Shown here piece by piece: positions 28,612 through 35,772 of a stretch of DNA of 64,000 bases (position 1 is the first letter of the stretch; every line of letters begins with the position of its first letter). The notes below the pieces were generated by a model. That model worked only from the letters and a program-made list of their open reading frames with translations, was not told where the DNA came from and made no database searches. The stretch lies in NCBI RefSeq assembly GCF_007680845.1, contig NZ_VEIY01000006.1, positions 202,819 through 266,818 of the forward strand, read 5' to 3'. The position numbers and the translations under genes were made by a program. The DNA is from Curtobacterium pusillum. Its GTDB lineage: Bacteria > Actinomycetota > Actinomycetes > Actinomycetales > Microbacteriaceae.

Positions 28612-29082
28612 TCAGACCAGGCCGAGCTTCTTCCGCAGGCTCGCCACGTGCCCCGTCGCCTTCACGTTGTACAGGGGGAGCTGCACGCGGCCGTCCTCGT
28701 CGACGACGATCGTGGACCGGATCGTGCCGGTGACGACCTTCCCGTAGTTGTTCTTCTCGCCCCACGCCGCGTACGCCTTGTGCACCGCGAGGTCGGGGTC
28801 GCTCAGCAACGGGAAGGTGAGTGCCTGCTCGTGCTGGAACGTCTTGAGCGCCGGCAGGTCGTCCTTGGAGACGCCGAGCACCTCGTAGCCCGCCGCCTGG
28901 AGCGACGACATGTTGTCCCGGAAGTCGCACGCCTCGGTGGTGCAGCCCGGGGTGGACGCAGCCGGGTAGAAGTACACGATGACCTTGCGGCCGCGCAGGG
29001 CCGAGAGCGAGTGCTCGGTGCCGTCCTGGTCCGGGAGGGTGAAGTCGGGTGCGGTGTCGCCGGCGACGAGGCGGTCGGTCAT
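28612..29082 (-). CDS. bcp: Thioredoxin-dependent thiol peroxidase (peroxiredoxin, Bcp type)
   Basis: 156 residues from ATG 29082. It begins VAGDTAPDFTLPDQDG and contains YPAASTPGCTTEACDFRDNM, with the peroxidatic cysteine and the second cysteine five residues later as in Bcp/PrxQ proteins. It reduces hydrogen peroxide and organic hydroperoxides using thioredoxin. The C-terminus KLGLV is complete. A longer frame upstream to 29175 is rejected because ATG 29082 matches the family start. Confidence 0.95.
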   Translation of the reverse strand: MTDRLVAGDTAPDFTLPDQDGTEHSLSALRGRKVIVYFYPAASTPGCTTEACDFRDNMSSLQAAGYEVLGVSKDDLPALKTFQHEQALTFPLLSDPDLAVHKAYAAWGEKNNYGKVVTGTIRSTIVVDEDGRVQLPLYNVKATGHVASLRKKLGLV

Positions 29083-29175
29083 GGGGCTCCTGTTCGGTCC
29101 ATTGCGCACGAGTGGTCGAGCGCGCGCGAAACCCATGCTATTGTTGTTTCCCGTTGCAGCAGCGAAGCGCAACAT

Positions 29176-29251
<76 letters not shown>

Positions 29252-29254
29252 CGG

Positions 29255-29283
29255 AAGGCCCTGACTGACACAGTCGGGGCCTT
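29255..29283 (+). terminator. Terminator after tRNA-Lys
   Basis: AAGGCCCTGACT pairs with AGTCGGGGCCTT, leaving a 5-nt loop. It begins 4 nt after the tRNA CCA end and is followed by a T-containing tract. Good match to an intrinsic terminator. Confidence 0.75.
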
Positions 29284-29365
29284 CGTCGTTCGTGGCCCGC
29301 GGTCGGCACGGTCGTGACACGCCCGGACGGCGATCGGAGCGCGATCTCGGCGGTCGATCGGACGG

Positions 29366-30016
29366 TCAGGGCGCCCGTACGTCGACGACCCGCTCCTCGC
29401 CGACGACCGGGTCGAGCACGCCGCCCGACTGGGCCGCGAGGTCGGCCCGGAGCGGCGCGATCGCCTCCTGCGGGACCCACAGCTCGAACGTCGCCGCCGC
29501 CCCGTACACGGGGTCGCCGAGCGTCGCCTCGTGGTGACGCACCCAGTCCCGCAGCACGTTGTCGATCCGCCCGGCGTCGGCGTGCGGCACGTCGACCGTC
29601 ACCCGGGTCAGCGCCCGCCGCTGCACGAGCGACGACCGGTCCAACGCCTCGGACACCGACGTCGAGTAGGCGCGGACGAGTCCGCCGGTGCCGAGCTTGA
29701 CGCCGCCGAAGTACCGCGTCACCACGGCGACGACGTCGGTGAGTCCGCGCCGACGGAGGACCTCGAGCATCGGGACGCCGGCCGTCCCGGAGGGTTCGCC
29801 GTCGTCGGACGACCGTGCCTGGTCCCCGAGCACCCCGGTGACCATCGCCGTGCAGTTGTGCCGGGCGTCCCAGCGCCGTCGACGGACCTCCGCGATCAGC
29901 CGGTCGGCATCCGCGACGCTCGTGACGGGTGCGACGGTGGTGATGAACCGCGACTTCGTGATCGTGATCTCGTGCTCCACCGGCTCGGCGATCGTGGACG
30001 GGTAGCGGGCGGGCAC
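29366..30016 (-). CDS. IMPACT/YigZ family protein
   Basis: 216 residues from GTG 30016. The N-terminal UPF0029 domain carries SRFITTVAPV, DDGEPSGTAGVPMLEVL and RYFGGVKLGTGGLVRAY, the family signature. A C-terminal ferredoxin-like domain follows (about 140-210). Bacterial YigZ-like proteins are thought to act near the ribosome or in nitrogen-starvation responses; their role is poorly defined. A TACCCT -10 box (plus coordinates 30024-30029) 7 nt before the GTG implies a leaderless mRNA. Confidence 0.9.
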   Translation of the reverse strand: MPARYPSTIAEPVEHEITITKSRFITTVAPVTSVADADRLIAEVRRRRWDARHNCTAMVTGVLGDQARSSDDGEPSGTAGVPMLEVLRRRGLTDVVAVVTRYFGGVKLGTGGLVRAYSTSVSEALDRSSLVQRRALTRVTVDVPHADAGRIDNVLRDWVRHHEATLGDPVYGAAATFELWVPQEAIAPLRADLAAQSGGVLDPVVGEERVVDVRAP

Positions 30017-30054
30017 CCTCCCGAGGGTAGCCGCGCCGGGTGCGGCGGCCGCGC

Positions 30055-30060
30055 TAGCAT
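30055..30060 (+). promoter_or_regulatory. -10 element of the EspR-like/ImmA/DUF6545 operon
   Basis: TAGCAT at 30055-30060 puts the transcript start near 30067. GGGGAGGAG at 30081-30089 then acts as ribosome binding site for ATG 30100. A GTG at 30073 would be almost leaderless and is less likely. Confidence 0.45.
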
Positions 30061-30099
30061 GTCCTGCACGACGTGCGGCTGGGGAGGAGTCCGATCGAC

Positions 30100-30540
30100 A
30101 TGACGACAGCAGATCCGAAGGGCGGCGCCCTCGACGCGGCGGAACTCGCGCGCCGGCTCAACCTGCTGCTCGACTTCGAGGAAGCGCAGCGCGGGTCGCC
30201 GGTGCCCTTCGCCGTCATCGAAGAGTACGTGGCGGCCCAGGGCGGGTCCCTGTCGCGTGCCAAGTGGACGTACATGATCTCCGGCGGCGGTCGCCGCAAC
30301 CGGGACACCGTCCTCCTGCGCCTGCTCGCCGGGTTCTTCGAGGTCGACGAACGCTTCCTGCTCGAGGACAGCGACGTCCCCGAGCGCATCGGCGCGCAGC
30401 TCGCCCTCGTCCGGTCGCTCCGCTCGGCGCGTGTGAGCGGGTTCGCCGCGCGGACCTTCCCCGGCGAACTCTCGCCGGAAGCGCTCCGCCGCATCGCGGA
30501 GGTCCTCGAGGAGGAGTCCCAGCGGGGGAGCGTCGTGTGA
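30100..30540 (+). CDS. EspR-like helix-turn-helix regulator
   Basis: 146 residues from ATG 30100. The layout resembles EspR-type XRE proteins: an N-terminal ARRLNLLLDF helix, a helix-turn-helix around AVIEEYVAAQGGSLSRAKWT and YMISGGGRRNRDT, then a 'few residues beyond the recognition helix' segment LLRLLAGFFEVDERFLLED and a C-terminal helical dimerisation region. It should bind DNA as a dimer. The stop overlaps the GTG of the ImmA gene (GTGTGA), so the two are translationally coupled. Targets are unknown; autoregulation is likely. Confidence 0.76.
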   Translation: MTTADPKGGALDAAELARRLNLLLDFEEAQRGSPVPFAVIEEYVAAQGGSLSRAKWTYMISGGGRRNRDTVLLRLLAGFFEVDERFLLEDSDVPERIGAQLALVRSLRSARVSGFAARTFPGELSPEALRRIAEVLEEESQRGSVV

Positions 30541-30998
30541 CCGGGTCCCTCGTCGAAGCGTTCTGGGCCCGCGGTGCCGCGGAGGGATGGTCGGACGTCG
30601 ACCAGGCCGTGTCCGCTGCGGCCGCCGTCGTCGGCAAGCCCATCGTCGTCCGGGAAGAACAGTTCCTCGCCGCCGAACCGGTGTGCGGCTTCGTGGCGAC
30701 CCTCGAGCGGCAGCACCTCGTGATGATCTCGCCCACGGCGTCCCGGACGTTCCGGTCGTTCGTGATCGGCCACGAGCTCGGGCACATCCTGCACCGCCAC
30801 CAGGACCACGCCCCGCAGTCGGCGTACATCCGCGACGTCATCCCGGACCTGCCGGAGTACAAGGTCGAGCGGGCCCTCGCCCGCGGGCTGTTCTCGAACG
30901 AGTACGAGCACGAGGCCGAGGTCTTCGCCGACCAGCTCGCCGGGCTCATCCGCGGCCACCGCGACCGTCCGAGCGCGTTCCGCGGGGTGTTCGGGTGA
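30537..30998 (+). CDS. ImmA/IrrE-family metallo-endopeptidase
   Basis: 153 residues from GTG 30537. The catalytic zinc motif HELGH is at about 79-83 within FVIGHELGHILHRH, and the third ligand is probably in EYEHEAEVFADQLAG about 50 residues later. The family cleaves HTH repressors, as ImmA does with ImmR in ICEBs1 and IrrE with DdrO in Deinococcus. The regulator encoded just before is therefore the obvious substrate. It overlaps both neighbours by a few bases, so the three genes form one coupled unit. Confidence 0.88.
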   Translation: MTGSLVEAFWARGAAEGWSDVDQAVSAAAAVVGKPIVVREEQFLAAEPVCGFVATLERQHLVMISPTASRTFRSFVIGHELGHILHRHQDHAPQSAYIRDVIPDLPEYKVERALARGLFSNEYEHEAEVFADQLAGLIRGHRDRPSAFRGVFG

Positions 30999-31921
30999 TC
31001 GTCTCCCTCGTCCAGGCGGTGCTCCTCGTCGCCGGCACGGTGACGCTCTTCGTGCTCCAGCGCGGGCAGGACCGGACGCTGGCGGTGACGTTCCTGCTGT
31101 TCGCGGCGACGATCGTCACGAACGTCGACCCCCTCTACCGGTGGCTCGATCCGCTGGTCGGCGGGTTCAACGTCGTCACGGTGGTGAGCGACTGCCTCAT
31201 GGTCGCGGGGACCAGCACGCTGCTCTGGGGCGTGGCGAAGGCTGTCGGCGCGGCGCGTCCGTGGCTCCGGAACGCGATCGTCGTGACGTGCGTGGTGGTC
31301 GTGGTGGTCATCGTCGTGGCGTTCGTCGTGCTCGACAAACCCCCGACCACCACGACCTTCATGCTCGACGCCGGCCAGCACCCCGCGGCCACCGTGTACT
31401 CGATCGCCCAGACGGTGTACCTCGGGGTGGCACTCGGCGCGACCGGTCTCATCTGCGTGCTCCACCTGGCGGAGGCCCGGACCACCACGGACCTCGTCGG
31501 CCTGTGGGTGCTCGTCGTCGGCGGTGTGCTCGGCGTCGTCCGGATGGTCGTCGTCGTGGTGATGGACCTCGCCCACGTGTTCGGCGACCTCGCACGCACC
31601 CATGCCCTCGCTCTGCCGTACGACGTGACGACCCCCGGGGCCGTGATCTGCGTCTCGTCCGGCATGCTCCTGCTCGTGATCGGGCACCAGGTGTCCCGGC
31701 GCCGACGGACCCGTCGGGTCGAGGTCGCGCTCCGCCGACTCGTCCCCCTGCACGAGCGGATCGGCATCGACAACGCCTACCCGGACTCCGGGGACCCCGC
31801 GACGCGCCTCAGCCGGCTCATCGTCGAGATCAACGACGGAGCACGGCGTGCCCGCCAGCCGTTGAGCCCCGCCGAGCGTGCGGCCCTCGCCGACGCCGAA
31901 GCCGCGCTCGAGGCGGCGTAG
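30995..31921 (+). CDS. DUF6545 / MAB_1171c-like multi-pass membrane protein
   Basis: 308 residues from GTG 30995, which overlaps the ImmA stop as GTGA. About seven hydrophobic helices fill residues 1-235 and the last 75 residues are cytoplasmic and helical (RLVPLHERIGIDNAYPD, then a DAEAALEAA end). The arrangement resembles the 'MAB_1171c family putative transporter' group, often found next to XRE and ImmA genes in Actinobacteria. A sensor or signalling role is at least as likely as transport. No catalytic motif seen. Confidence 0.68.
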   Translation: MIVSLVQAVLLVAGTVTLFVLQRGQDRTLAVTFLLFAATIVTNVDPLYRWLDPLVGGFNVVTVVSDCLMVAGTSTLLWGVAKAVGAARPWLRNAIVVTCVVVVVVIVVAFVVLDKPPTTTTFMLDAGQHPAATVYSIAQTVYLGVALGATGLICVLHLAEARTTTDLVGLWVLVVGGVLGVVRMVVVVVMDLAHVFGDLARTHALALPYDVTTPGAVICVSSGMLLLVIGHQVSRRRRTRRVEVALRRLVPLHERIGIDNAYPDSGDPATRLSRLIVEINDGARRARQPLSPAERAALADAEAALEAA

Positions 31922-31977
31922 CGCAGTCACCGATCCCGAGGCGCGGCTCGACGCCGTCGCGGGCGGCATGTAGAGTT

Positions 31978-31993
31978 TGTAGCAGTTGCTACA
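31978..31993. promoter_or_regulatory. Unassigned 16-bp dyad TGTAGCAnnTGCTACA
   Basis: TGTAGCA, GT, TGCTACA is a perfect 7-bp inverted repeat 57 nt past the DUF6545 stop. TAGAGT at 31971-31976 just upstream could be a -10 box, which would place the dyad at the transcript start. It looks like a repressor operator, but no adjacent regulator gene explains it. Confidence 0.4.
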
Positions 31994-32053
31994 GATCCTG
32001 TGGTGCGCGAGGTGGGACTCGGCCGCGTTGGGGGCGGCCGAGCACCACCGGCC

Positions 32054-32059
32054 TAGGAT
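32054..32059 (+). promoter_or_regulatory. -10 element of the SCO4848-like gene (leaderless)
   Basis: TAGGAT ends 6 nt before GTG 32066, giving a leaderless mRNA. This separates the gene from the upstream triad. Confidence 0.45.
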
Positions 32060-32065
32060 CGTCTG

Positions 32066-32278
32066 GTGACCGTCTTCGCAGCCCTCGTCCTGTTCATCGG
32101 TGCCGTCTTCAACGTCGTCACCTGGCCGCGTTTCTTCCAGCGGGTGGCGAAGGACCCCCGGGCGCGCGACGCGGCCGGGAAGCCGACGACGTTCTGGACG
32201 GTGCACTTCGTGCTGCTCGTCATCGCGCTGGTGATCGCGGTCGCCGCGGTCGTCGCGGGGATCCTCCTCCTGGTCTGA
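32066..32278 (+). CDS. SCO4848-family small membrane protein
   Basis: 70 residues from GTG 32066. Two membrane helices flank a basic loop: VFAALVLFIGAVFNVVTWPR, then RFFQRVAKDPRARDA, and FWTVHFVLLVIALVIAVAAV. The conserved core FNVVTWPRFFQRVAKDPRA matches the actinobacterial SCO4848 family. Function unknown. It converges on the DUF6230-operon's last gene across a diverged family A palindrome. Confidence 0.82.
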   Translation: MTVFAALVLFIGAVFNVVTWPRFFQRVAKDPRARDAAGKPTTFWTVHFVLLVIALVIAVAAVVAGILLLV

Positions 32279-32304
32279 CCCGCGCCAGCGGGGTGACGGC
32301 CGTG

Positions 32305-32344
32305 CCTGGAGGGACGGTGCCAGCCCGCACCGAGCCTCCCGTCC
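32305..32344. terminator. Dispersed palindrome, family A (copy 3, diverged)
   Basis: CCTGGAGGGACGGTGCCAG, then CCCGCACCGAGCCTCCCGTCC. Several mismatches relative to the other copies but the same outline. It lies between the convergent SCO4848-like gene and the secreted-protein gene. Confidence 0.45.
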
Positions 32345-32357
32345 GCCCCGCGCCCCG

Positions 32358-33167
32358 TCAGCCCGCGCCCGGCCGCACCCGCAGGTCCGACCCGGTGTGC
32401 GTGATCGCGTCGGCCGTCGCGCCGACGAGCCCGAGGTCGACCCGCGCCCACGTCGTGGGCAGCTCGCCCCCGGGCGGCGGCGTGTCCGCGCCGAGCGTCA
32501 GGTGCTTCCCGCCCGGGAGTTCGGCCGTGACCGAGTCCAGGTACACCCGCACGTGTCCGCGGAGTTCCATCCGCGCGTCCGTCGTCACCGCCGAGGTGCC
32601 GTTCGACTCGCCGCGCACGTCCAGCGTGAAGTCGTCCATCGCGACGCGGTCCGCAGTGAGCCGGAGCACCGTCTCCTCGGACCCGTCGGCGAGGGGGACC
32701 CGGACGAGGGCGAGCCCGGACAGCCCGCCGACCTCGATCGACGAGCTGCTCAGTTGCGCCGCGGGCTGCGTGAAGACCGTCGAGTCGTCGGCGGTGGCCG
32801 GTCCCCACGCCGGGTCCGGCGTGTCGGACGCCGACGGAGCAGGATCGGCGCTGTCACCGTCGCCGCCGGAGGCCGGGCCGGAACCCGAATCCGTCCCGGG
32901 ACCCGGCGACGACGGGGTCGAGGTGCCCGGCTCGGACGGACGCGCCGGGTCGGTGTGCGCCGGGTCGGTGTGCTCCGGGTCGGTGTGCTCCGGGGTGGGG
33001 GTGGTCGACGGGGACGGTGTCGGGGTCGGTGCGGGCGTCCGGCAGTCCATGAGCAGCGGGATGCAGAGGCCGGCTGCCTCGGCGCTCGTGCCGCCCGTGA
33101 GGGACAGGGCGCCGGCGACGACCAGGACGGCACCCGCGGCGAGGGCGGCGTGGCGGTGCCGCCTCAC
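32358..33167 (-). CDS. Secreted protein with Pro/Ser/Thr-rich linker, third gene of DUF6230-DUF6114 operon
   Basis: 269 residues from GTG 33167. A signal peptide or anchor (HAALAAGAVLVVAGALSLTG) ends near AEAA, and a short Cys-containing motif GLCIPLLMDC follows. Residues about 45-130 form a low-complexity Pro/Thr/Ser/Asp linker with three HTDP repeats. The C-terminal 130 residues form a beta-rich domain (DFTLDVRG, RMELRGHVRVYLDSV) that loosely resembles the DUF6230 protein. The GTGA overlap with DUF6114 shows coupling. Not a recognised family. Confidence 0.68.
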   Translation of the reverse strand: MRRHRHAALAAGAVLVVAGALSLTGGTSAEAAGLCIPLLMDCRTPAPTPTPSPSTTPTPEHTDPEHTDPAHTDPARPSEPGTSTPSSPGPGTDSGSGPASGGDGDSADPAPSASDTPDPAWGPATADDSTVFTQPAAQLSSSSIEVGGLSGLALVRVPLADGSEETVLRLTADRVAMDDFTLDVRGESNGTSAVTTDARMELRGHVRVYLDSVTAELPGGKHLTLGADTPPPGGELPTTWARVDLGLVGATADAITHTGSDLRVRPGAG

Positions 33168-33652
33168 GCGGCCTCCCGGCGCGGGGCCGAGCCAGCCGAC
33201 CCCGACGAGCCAGCCGACCCCGACGCGCCAGCCGATCCGGACGAGTCCGACGAGCCCGACCCGTCGGCGTCGTCCGGCGCCCGGCGCGGCATCCACGCCA
33301 CGACGAGGATCCCGCCGACCGCGGACAGCAGCATCCCGAGCACGAACCCGCCGAGGTTGACGCCGATGAGCGAGTACACGGCGAGGGCGAGCGCCACGAT
33401 GCCGTAGAACACGCGCTGCGCGGGGGAGCACACGACGAGCACCCCGAGTGCGACCAGGGCGATCGGGATGACGGTCGCCTGCAGGCCCTCGATCCCGAAC
33501 TGGATCCGGATGTTCCCGAGGTCGAGCTGGCCGGAGCAGAACAGCTCGATCCCGCCGAGCACCAGGAGGAGCCCGCCCGTGAACGGCCGGGCGGCGGCCC
33601 AGTTCCGGAACCGCCGCCACGGCGTCGGCGTCTCCACCGCGTGCGCGCTCAT
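33164..33652 (-). CDS. DUF6114 domain-containing membrane protein
   Basis: 162 residues. Four hydrophobic helices span about 22-125 and include the family motif RPFTGGLLLVLGGIELF and a polar ILVVAWMPRR exit. The C-terminal 40 residues are a Ser/Gly/Ala repeat tail. In Actinobacteria DUF6114 genes regularly pair with DUF6230 genes. Both coupled overlaps (TGATG upstream, GTGA downstream) show a strict operon. Function unknown; probably the membrane partner of the two exported proteins. Confidence 0.8.
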   Translation of the reverse strand: MSAHAVETPTPWRRFRNWAAARPFTGGLLLVLGGIELFCSGQLDLGNIRIQFGIEGLQATVIPIALVALGVLVVCSPAQRVFYGIVALALAVYSLIGVNLGGFVLGMLLSAVGGILVVAWMPRRAPDDADGSGSSDSSGSAGASGSAGSSGSAGSAPRREAA

Positions 33653-34248
33653 CAGAAGCAGCTCTTCGAGCCGTCCGTGAGCTGCAGGTGCATGCCCGTG
33701 AGCGTGAAGGTCCCGGCCGTCGTCGACCAGGCGGTCTGCTGCACGCCGTCGATCGTCAGGGAGTCGGCGTCCTGCGCGAAGTCCCCGGCGCTGCCCTTCT
33801 GGTCACCCTTGACGGTGGAGGCGTCGACGCCGATCCGGATGTCGTGGAACTCGGCGTCGCCCTTGAGGTCGGTCATGCCGATCTGCAGGTCCTTCGCGGA
33901 CGCCGGCGTCTTCCCGCCGCCGGCCGTGATCACCACGCCGACCTTCCCCATCGGGGTCTCGGTCGTGACGGATTGGCAGAGGTTCGCGAGCGTCGCCGAA
34001 CCGATGTTGGCGATCGCGACCTGGCGGTCGTTGCCGGCGGTGTCCTTCGCGACGCCGGCGTACTGCGAGAACTGCTGTCCCTCGAGCTTGTCCGCGCTGA
34101 TCTGGAACTGCTGCCCGGACACCGAGAACGAGACCGGGACCGCCCCCTGTGCGACGCCGCCGAGCGCGATCGCGGTGAGCACGCCGACGGGGACGGCGAC
34201 GAGTGTGATCCGGCCGGCGTGGGACCGGGTGAGCTTGGTGAACTGCAT
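33652..34248 (-). CDS. DUF6230 family exported protein
   Basis: 198 residues from ATG 34248, with GAGGAGG a few bases upstream. An N-terminal hydrophobic segment (ITLVAVPVGVLTAIALGGVA) serves as signal or anchor. The exported region is beta-rich, with SFSVSGQQFQISADKLEG, AIANIGSATLANLCQS and a single C-terminal Cys near the end (DGSKSCF). This is the usual shape of DUF6230 proteins, which have no proven activity. First gene of a three-gene operon facing a TetR regulator with a perfect dyad between them. Confidence 0.8.
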   Translation of the reverse strand: MQFTKLTRSHAGRITLVAVPVGVLTAIALGGVAQGAVPVSFSVSGQQFQISADKLEGQQFSQYAGVAKDTAGNDRQVAIANIGSATLANLCQSVTTETPMGKVGVVITAGGGKTPASAKDLQIGMTDLKGDAEFHDIRIGVDASTVKGDQKGSAGDFAQDADSLTIDGVQQTAWSTTAGTFTLTGMHLQLTDGSKSCF

Positions 34249-34291
34249 CGTTCCTCCTCGGGTCGCGACCCCTCTGTCCCGACCGGAGCCC

Positions 34292-34322
34292 ACGCTAGAC
34301 CCGTTGTTGACCACAGGTCAAC
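34292..34322. promoter_or_regulatory. DUF6230-operon promoter with overlapping TetR-type operator
   Basis: On the minus strand TTGACC (plus 34316-34321) and TAGCGT (plus 34292-34297) are separated by 18 nt, a good sigma-70-type promoter for the DUF6230 operon. A perfect dyad GTTGACC-ACA-GGTCAAC occupies 34306-34322 and covers the -35 box. The divergent TetR gene starts at 34375. The expected reading is repression by that TetR protein. Confidence 0.65.
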
Positions 34323-34362
34323 AGTGGCGTGACTCGTTCGGGGGACGGTCACCTCGCGTCGG

Positions 34363-34368
34363 TAGGCT
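34363..34368 (+). promoter_or_regulatory. -10 element of the TetR gene (leaderless)
   Basis: TAGGCT ends 6 nt before GTG 34375. The dyad at 34306-34322 lies about 40-55 bp upstream, so the regulator could also affect its own promoter. Confidence 0.45.
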
Positions 34369-34374
34369 CCAGGC

Positions 34375-34974
34375 GTGCCCGACGACCGCCAGCGTTCCCG
34401 CCTGCGTTCCGACGAGCGCCGTGCGCAGCTGGTCGCCCTCGGCGTCGCGACCCTGGTGGACGAGCCGCTCGAGGACATCACCATCGACCGCCTCGCTGCC
34501 GCCGCAGGTGTGTCCCGTGGTCTCCTCTTCCACTACTTCGGCACGAAGCAGGGGCTGCACGAGGCGATCGTCCGCACGGCCCGCGACGCGATGCTGCACG
34601 CGACGGAACCCCGGCCCGAGCTCGAACCCCTGGCGCGGCTCGACGACACCCTCCGGCGCTTCGTCGCCTTCGTCGCCGAACACCGGGGCACCTTCCACGC
34701 GCTCGTCCGCGGCGCCTCCGCCGGCGATGCCGACGTGCGCGCCCTCACCGACGAGGCCCGCGACGAGAACGCACGCCGGGTGATCGCGGTGTTCCTCGAG
34801 CTCGGGCACGAGGACCGCCCACTCCTGCGGAGTGCGCTGCGGTCGTGGGTCGCCTTCGTCGAGGAGATGCTCGACGAGGTACCGACGCACGACGAACGCT
34901 CCGCCGTCGATCTCACCGCCCTGTTGGTGCGCAGCGCGGTCGCGGTGGTCGGGGCCCTGGACGCGACCGACTGA
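34375..34974 (+). CDS. TetR/AcrR-family regulator beside the DUF6230 operon
   Basis: 199 residues from GTG 34375. The N-terminal helix-turn-helix region reads TIDRLAAAAGVSRGLLFHYFGTKQGLHEAI, a textbook TetR domain. The C-terminal part is a ligand-binding helical domain (about 75-195). Its divergent orientation, the shared 125-bp control region and the dyad over the opposing promoter make it the likely repressor of the DUF6230-DUF6114 operon. The inducer is unknown. Confidence 0.88.
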   Translation: MPDDRQRSRLRSDERRAQLVALGVATLVDEPLEDITIDRLAAAAGVSRGLLFHYFGTKQGLHEAIVRTARDAMLHATEPRPELEPLARLDDTLRRFVAFVAEHRGTFHALVRGASAGDADVRALTDEARDENARRVIAVFLELGHEDRPLLRSALRSWVAFVEEMLDEVPTHDERSAVDLTALLVRSAVAVVGALDATD

Positions 34975-35020
34975 CGGACGGGAGGCGCGGTGCCGGCCCG
35001 CACCGCGCCTCCCGTCCGTC
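34973..35020. terminator. Dispersed palindrome, family A (copy 4)
   Basis: GACGGACGGGAGGCGCGGTG, CCGGCCCG, CACCGCGCCTCCCGTCCGTC. A long, nearly perfect stem of 20 bp starting at the TetR stop codon. The next gene runs in the same direction, so here it serves one strand. Confidence 0.62.
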
Positions 35021-35054
35021 CCCTGGTGGCGTCCAGGGCGCGCGCGTCCAGTGT

Positions 35055-35088
35055 GCTTCAGGCCCGCTTCAGCGGCGCACGGCAGGAT
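35055..35088 (+). promoter_or_regulatory. GCTTCAG direct repeat and -10 box of the response-regulator gene
   Basis: GCTTCAG at 35055-35061 and 35066-35072, an 11-bp period, stand in place of a -35 box. CAGGAT (35083-35088) lies 6 nt before ATG 35095. The same repeat, with the same offset, precedes the PepSY lipoprotein gene at 37185-37202. The layout is that of an OmpR/PhoB-class activation site, probably autoregulatory. Confidence 0.65.
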
Positions 35089-35094
35089 CGTCGC

Positions 35095-35772
35095 ATGCGT
35101 GTGCTCGTGGTCGACGACGAGGTCCGACTCGCGGACGGCGTCCGGCGCGGCCTGGAGGCCGAGGGGTGGGCGGTCGACGTCGCCCACGACGGCGTCGACG
35201 GCCTCTGGCACGCGCGCGAGTTCACCTACGACGCGATCGTGCTCGACCTCATGATGCCCGGCCGGAGCGGCTGGGCCGTCTGCGCCGAGCTGCGGGCCGG
35301 CGGGGACTGGACGTCCGTCCTCATGCTCACGGCGAAGGACGGCGAGTGGGACCAGGTCGAGGCCCTCGACGCCGGAGCCGACGACTACGTGACCAAGCCC
35401 TTCTCGCACCCCGTCCTCGTCGCCCGGCTGCGTGCCCTGGTGCGCCGGGGTGCACGGGAACGCCCGGCGGTCCTGACGGTCGGTGACCTCGTCGTCGACC
35501 CGGCGGCGCGCACCGTCACCCGGGCCGGTGTCGCCGTCGACCTGACCAGCCGGGAGTTCGCGGTGCTCGAGTTCCTCGCGCGGCGGCCGGGCGAGGTGTG
35601 CTCGAAGCGGGACGTCATCGAGAACGTGTGGGACGTCGACTTCGAGGGCGACCCCAACATCGTCGAGGTCTACGTCGGGCACCTGCGTCGGAAGGTCGAC
35701 CGGCCCTTCGGACGGGCGGCGATCGAGACCGTGCGGGGCGCGGGGTACCGGCTGGCGGCCGACGGTGGGTGA
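35095..35772 (+). CDS. OmpR/PhoB-family response regulator
   Basis: 225 residues from ATG 35095. The receiver domain has DDE at 7-9, phospho-acceptor Asp51 (AIVLDLMMPG), and a TKPF lysine. The winged-helix domain ends VRGAGYRLA. The histidine kinase gene follows with an 8-nt overlap. The ATG is supported by the -10 box 6 nt upstream; the longer frame from 34990 would cover the operator. Paired GCTTCAG boxes here and before the PepSY gene are the likely binding sites. Confidence 0.93.
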   Translation: MRVLVVDDEVRLADGVRRGLEAEGWAVDVAHDGVDGLWHAREFTYDAIVLDLMMPGRSGWAVCAELRAGGDWTSVLMLTAKDGEWDQVEALDAGADDYVTKPFSHPVLVARLRALVRRGARERPAVLTVGDLVVDPAARTVTRAGVAVDLTSREFAVLEFLARRPGEVCSKRDVIENVWDVDFEGDPNIVEVYVGHLRRKVDRPFGRAAIETVRGAGYRLAADGG

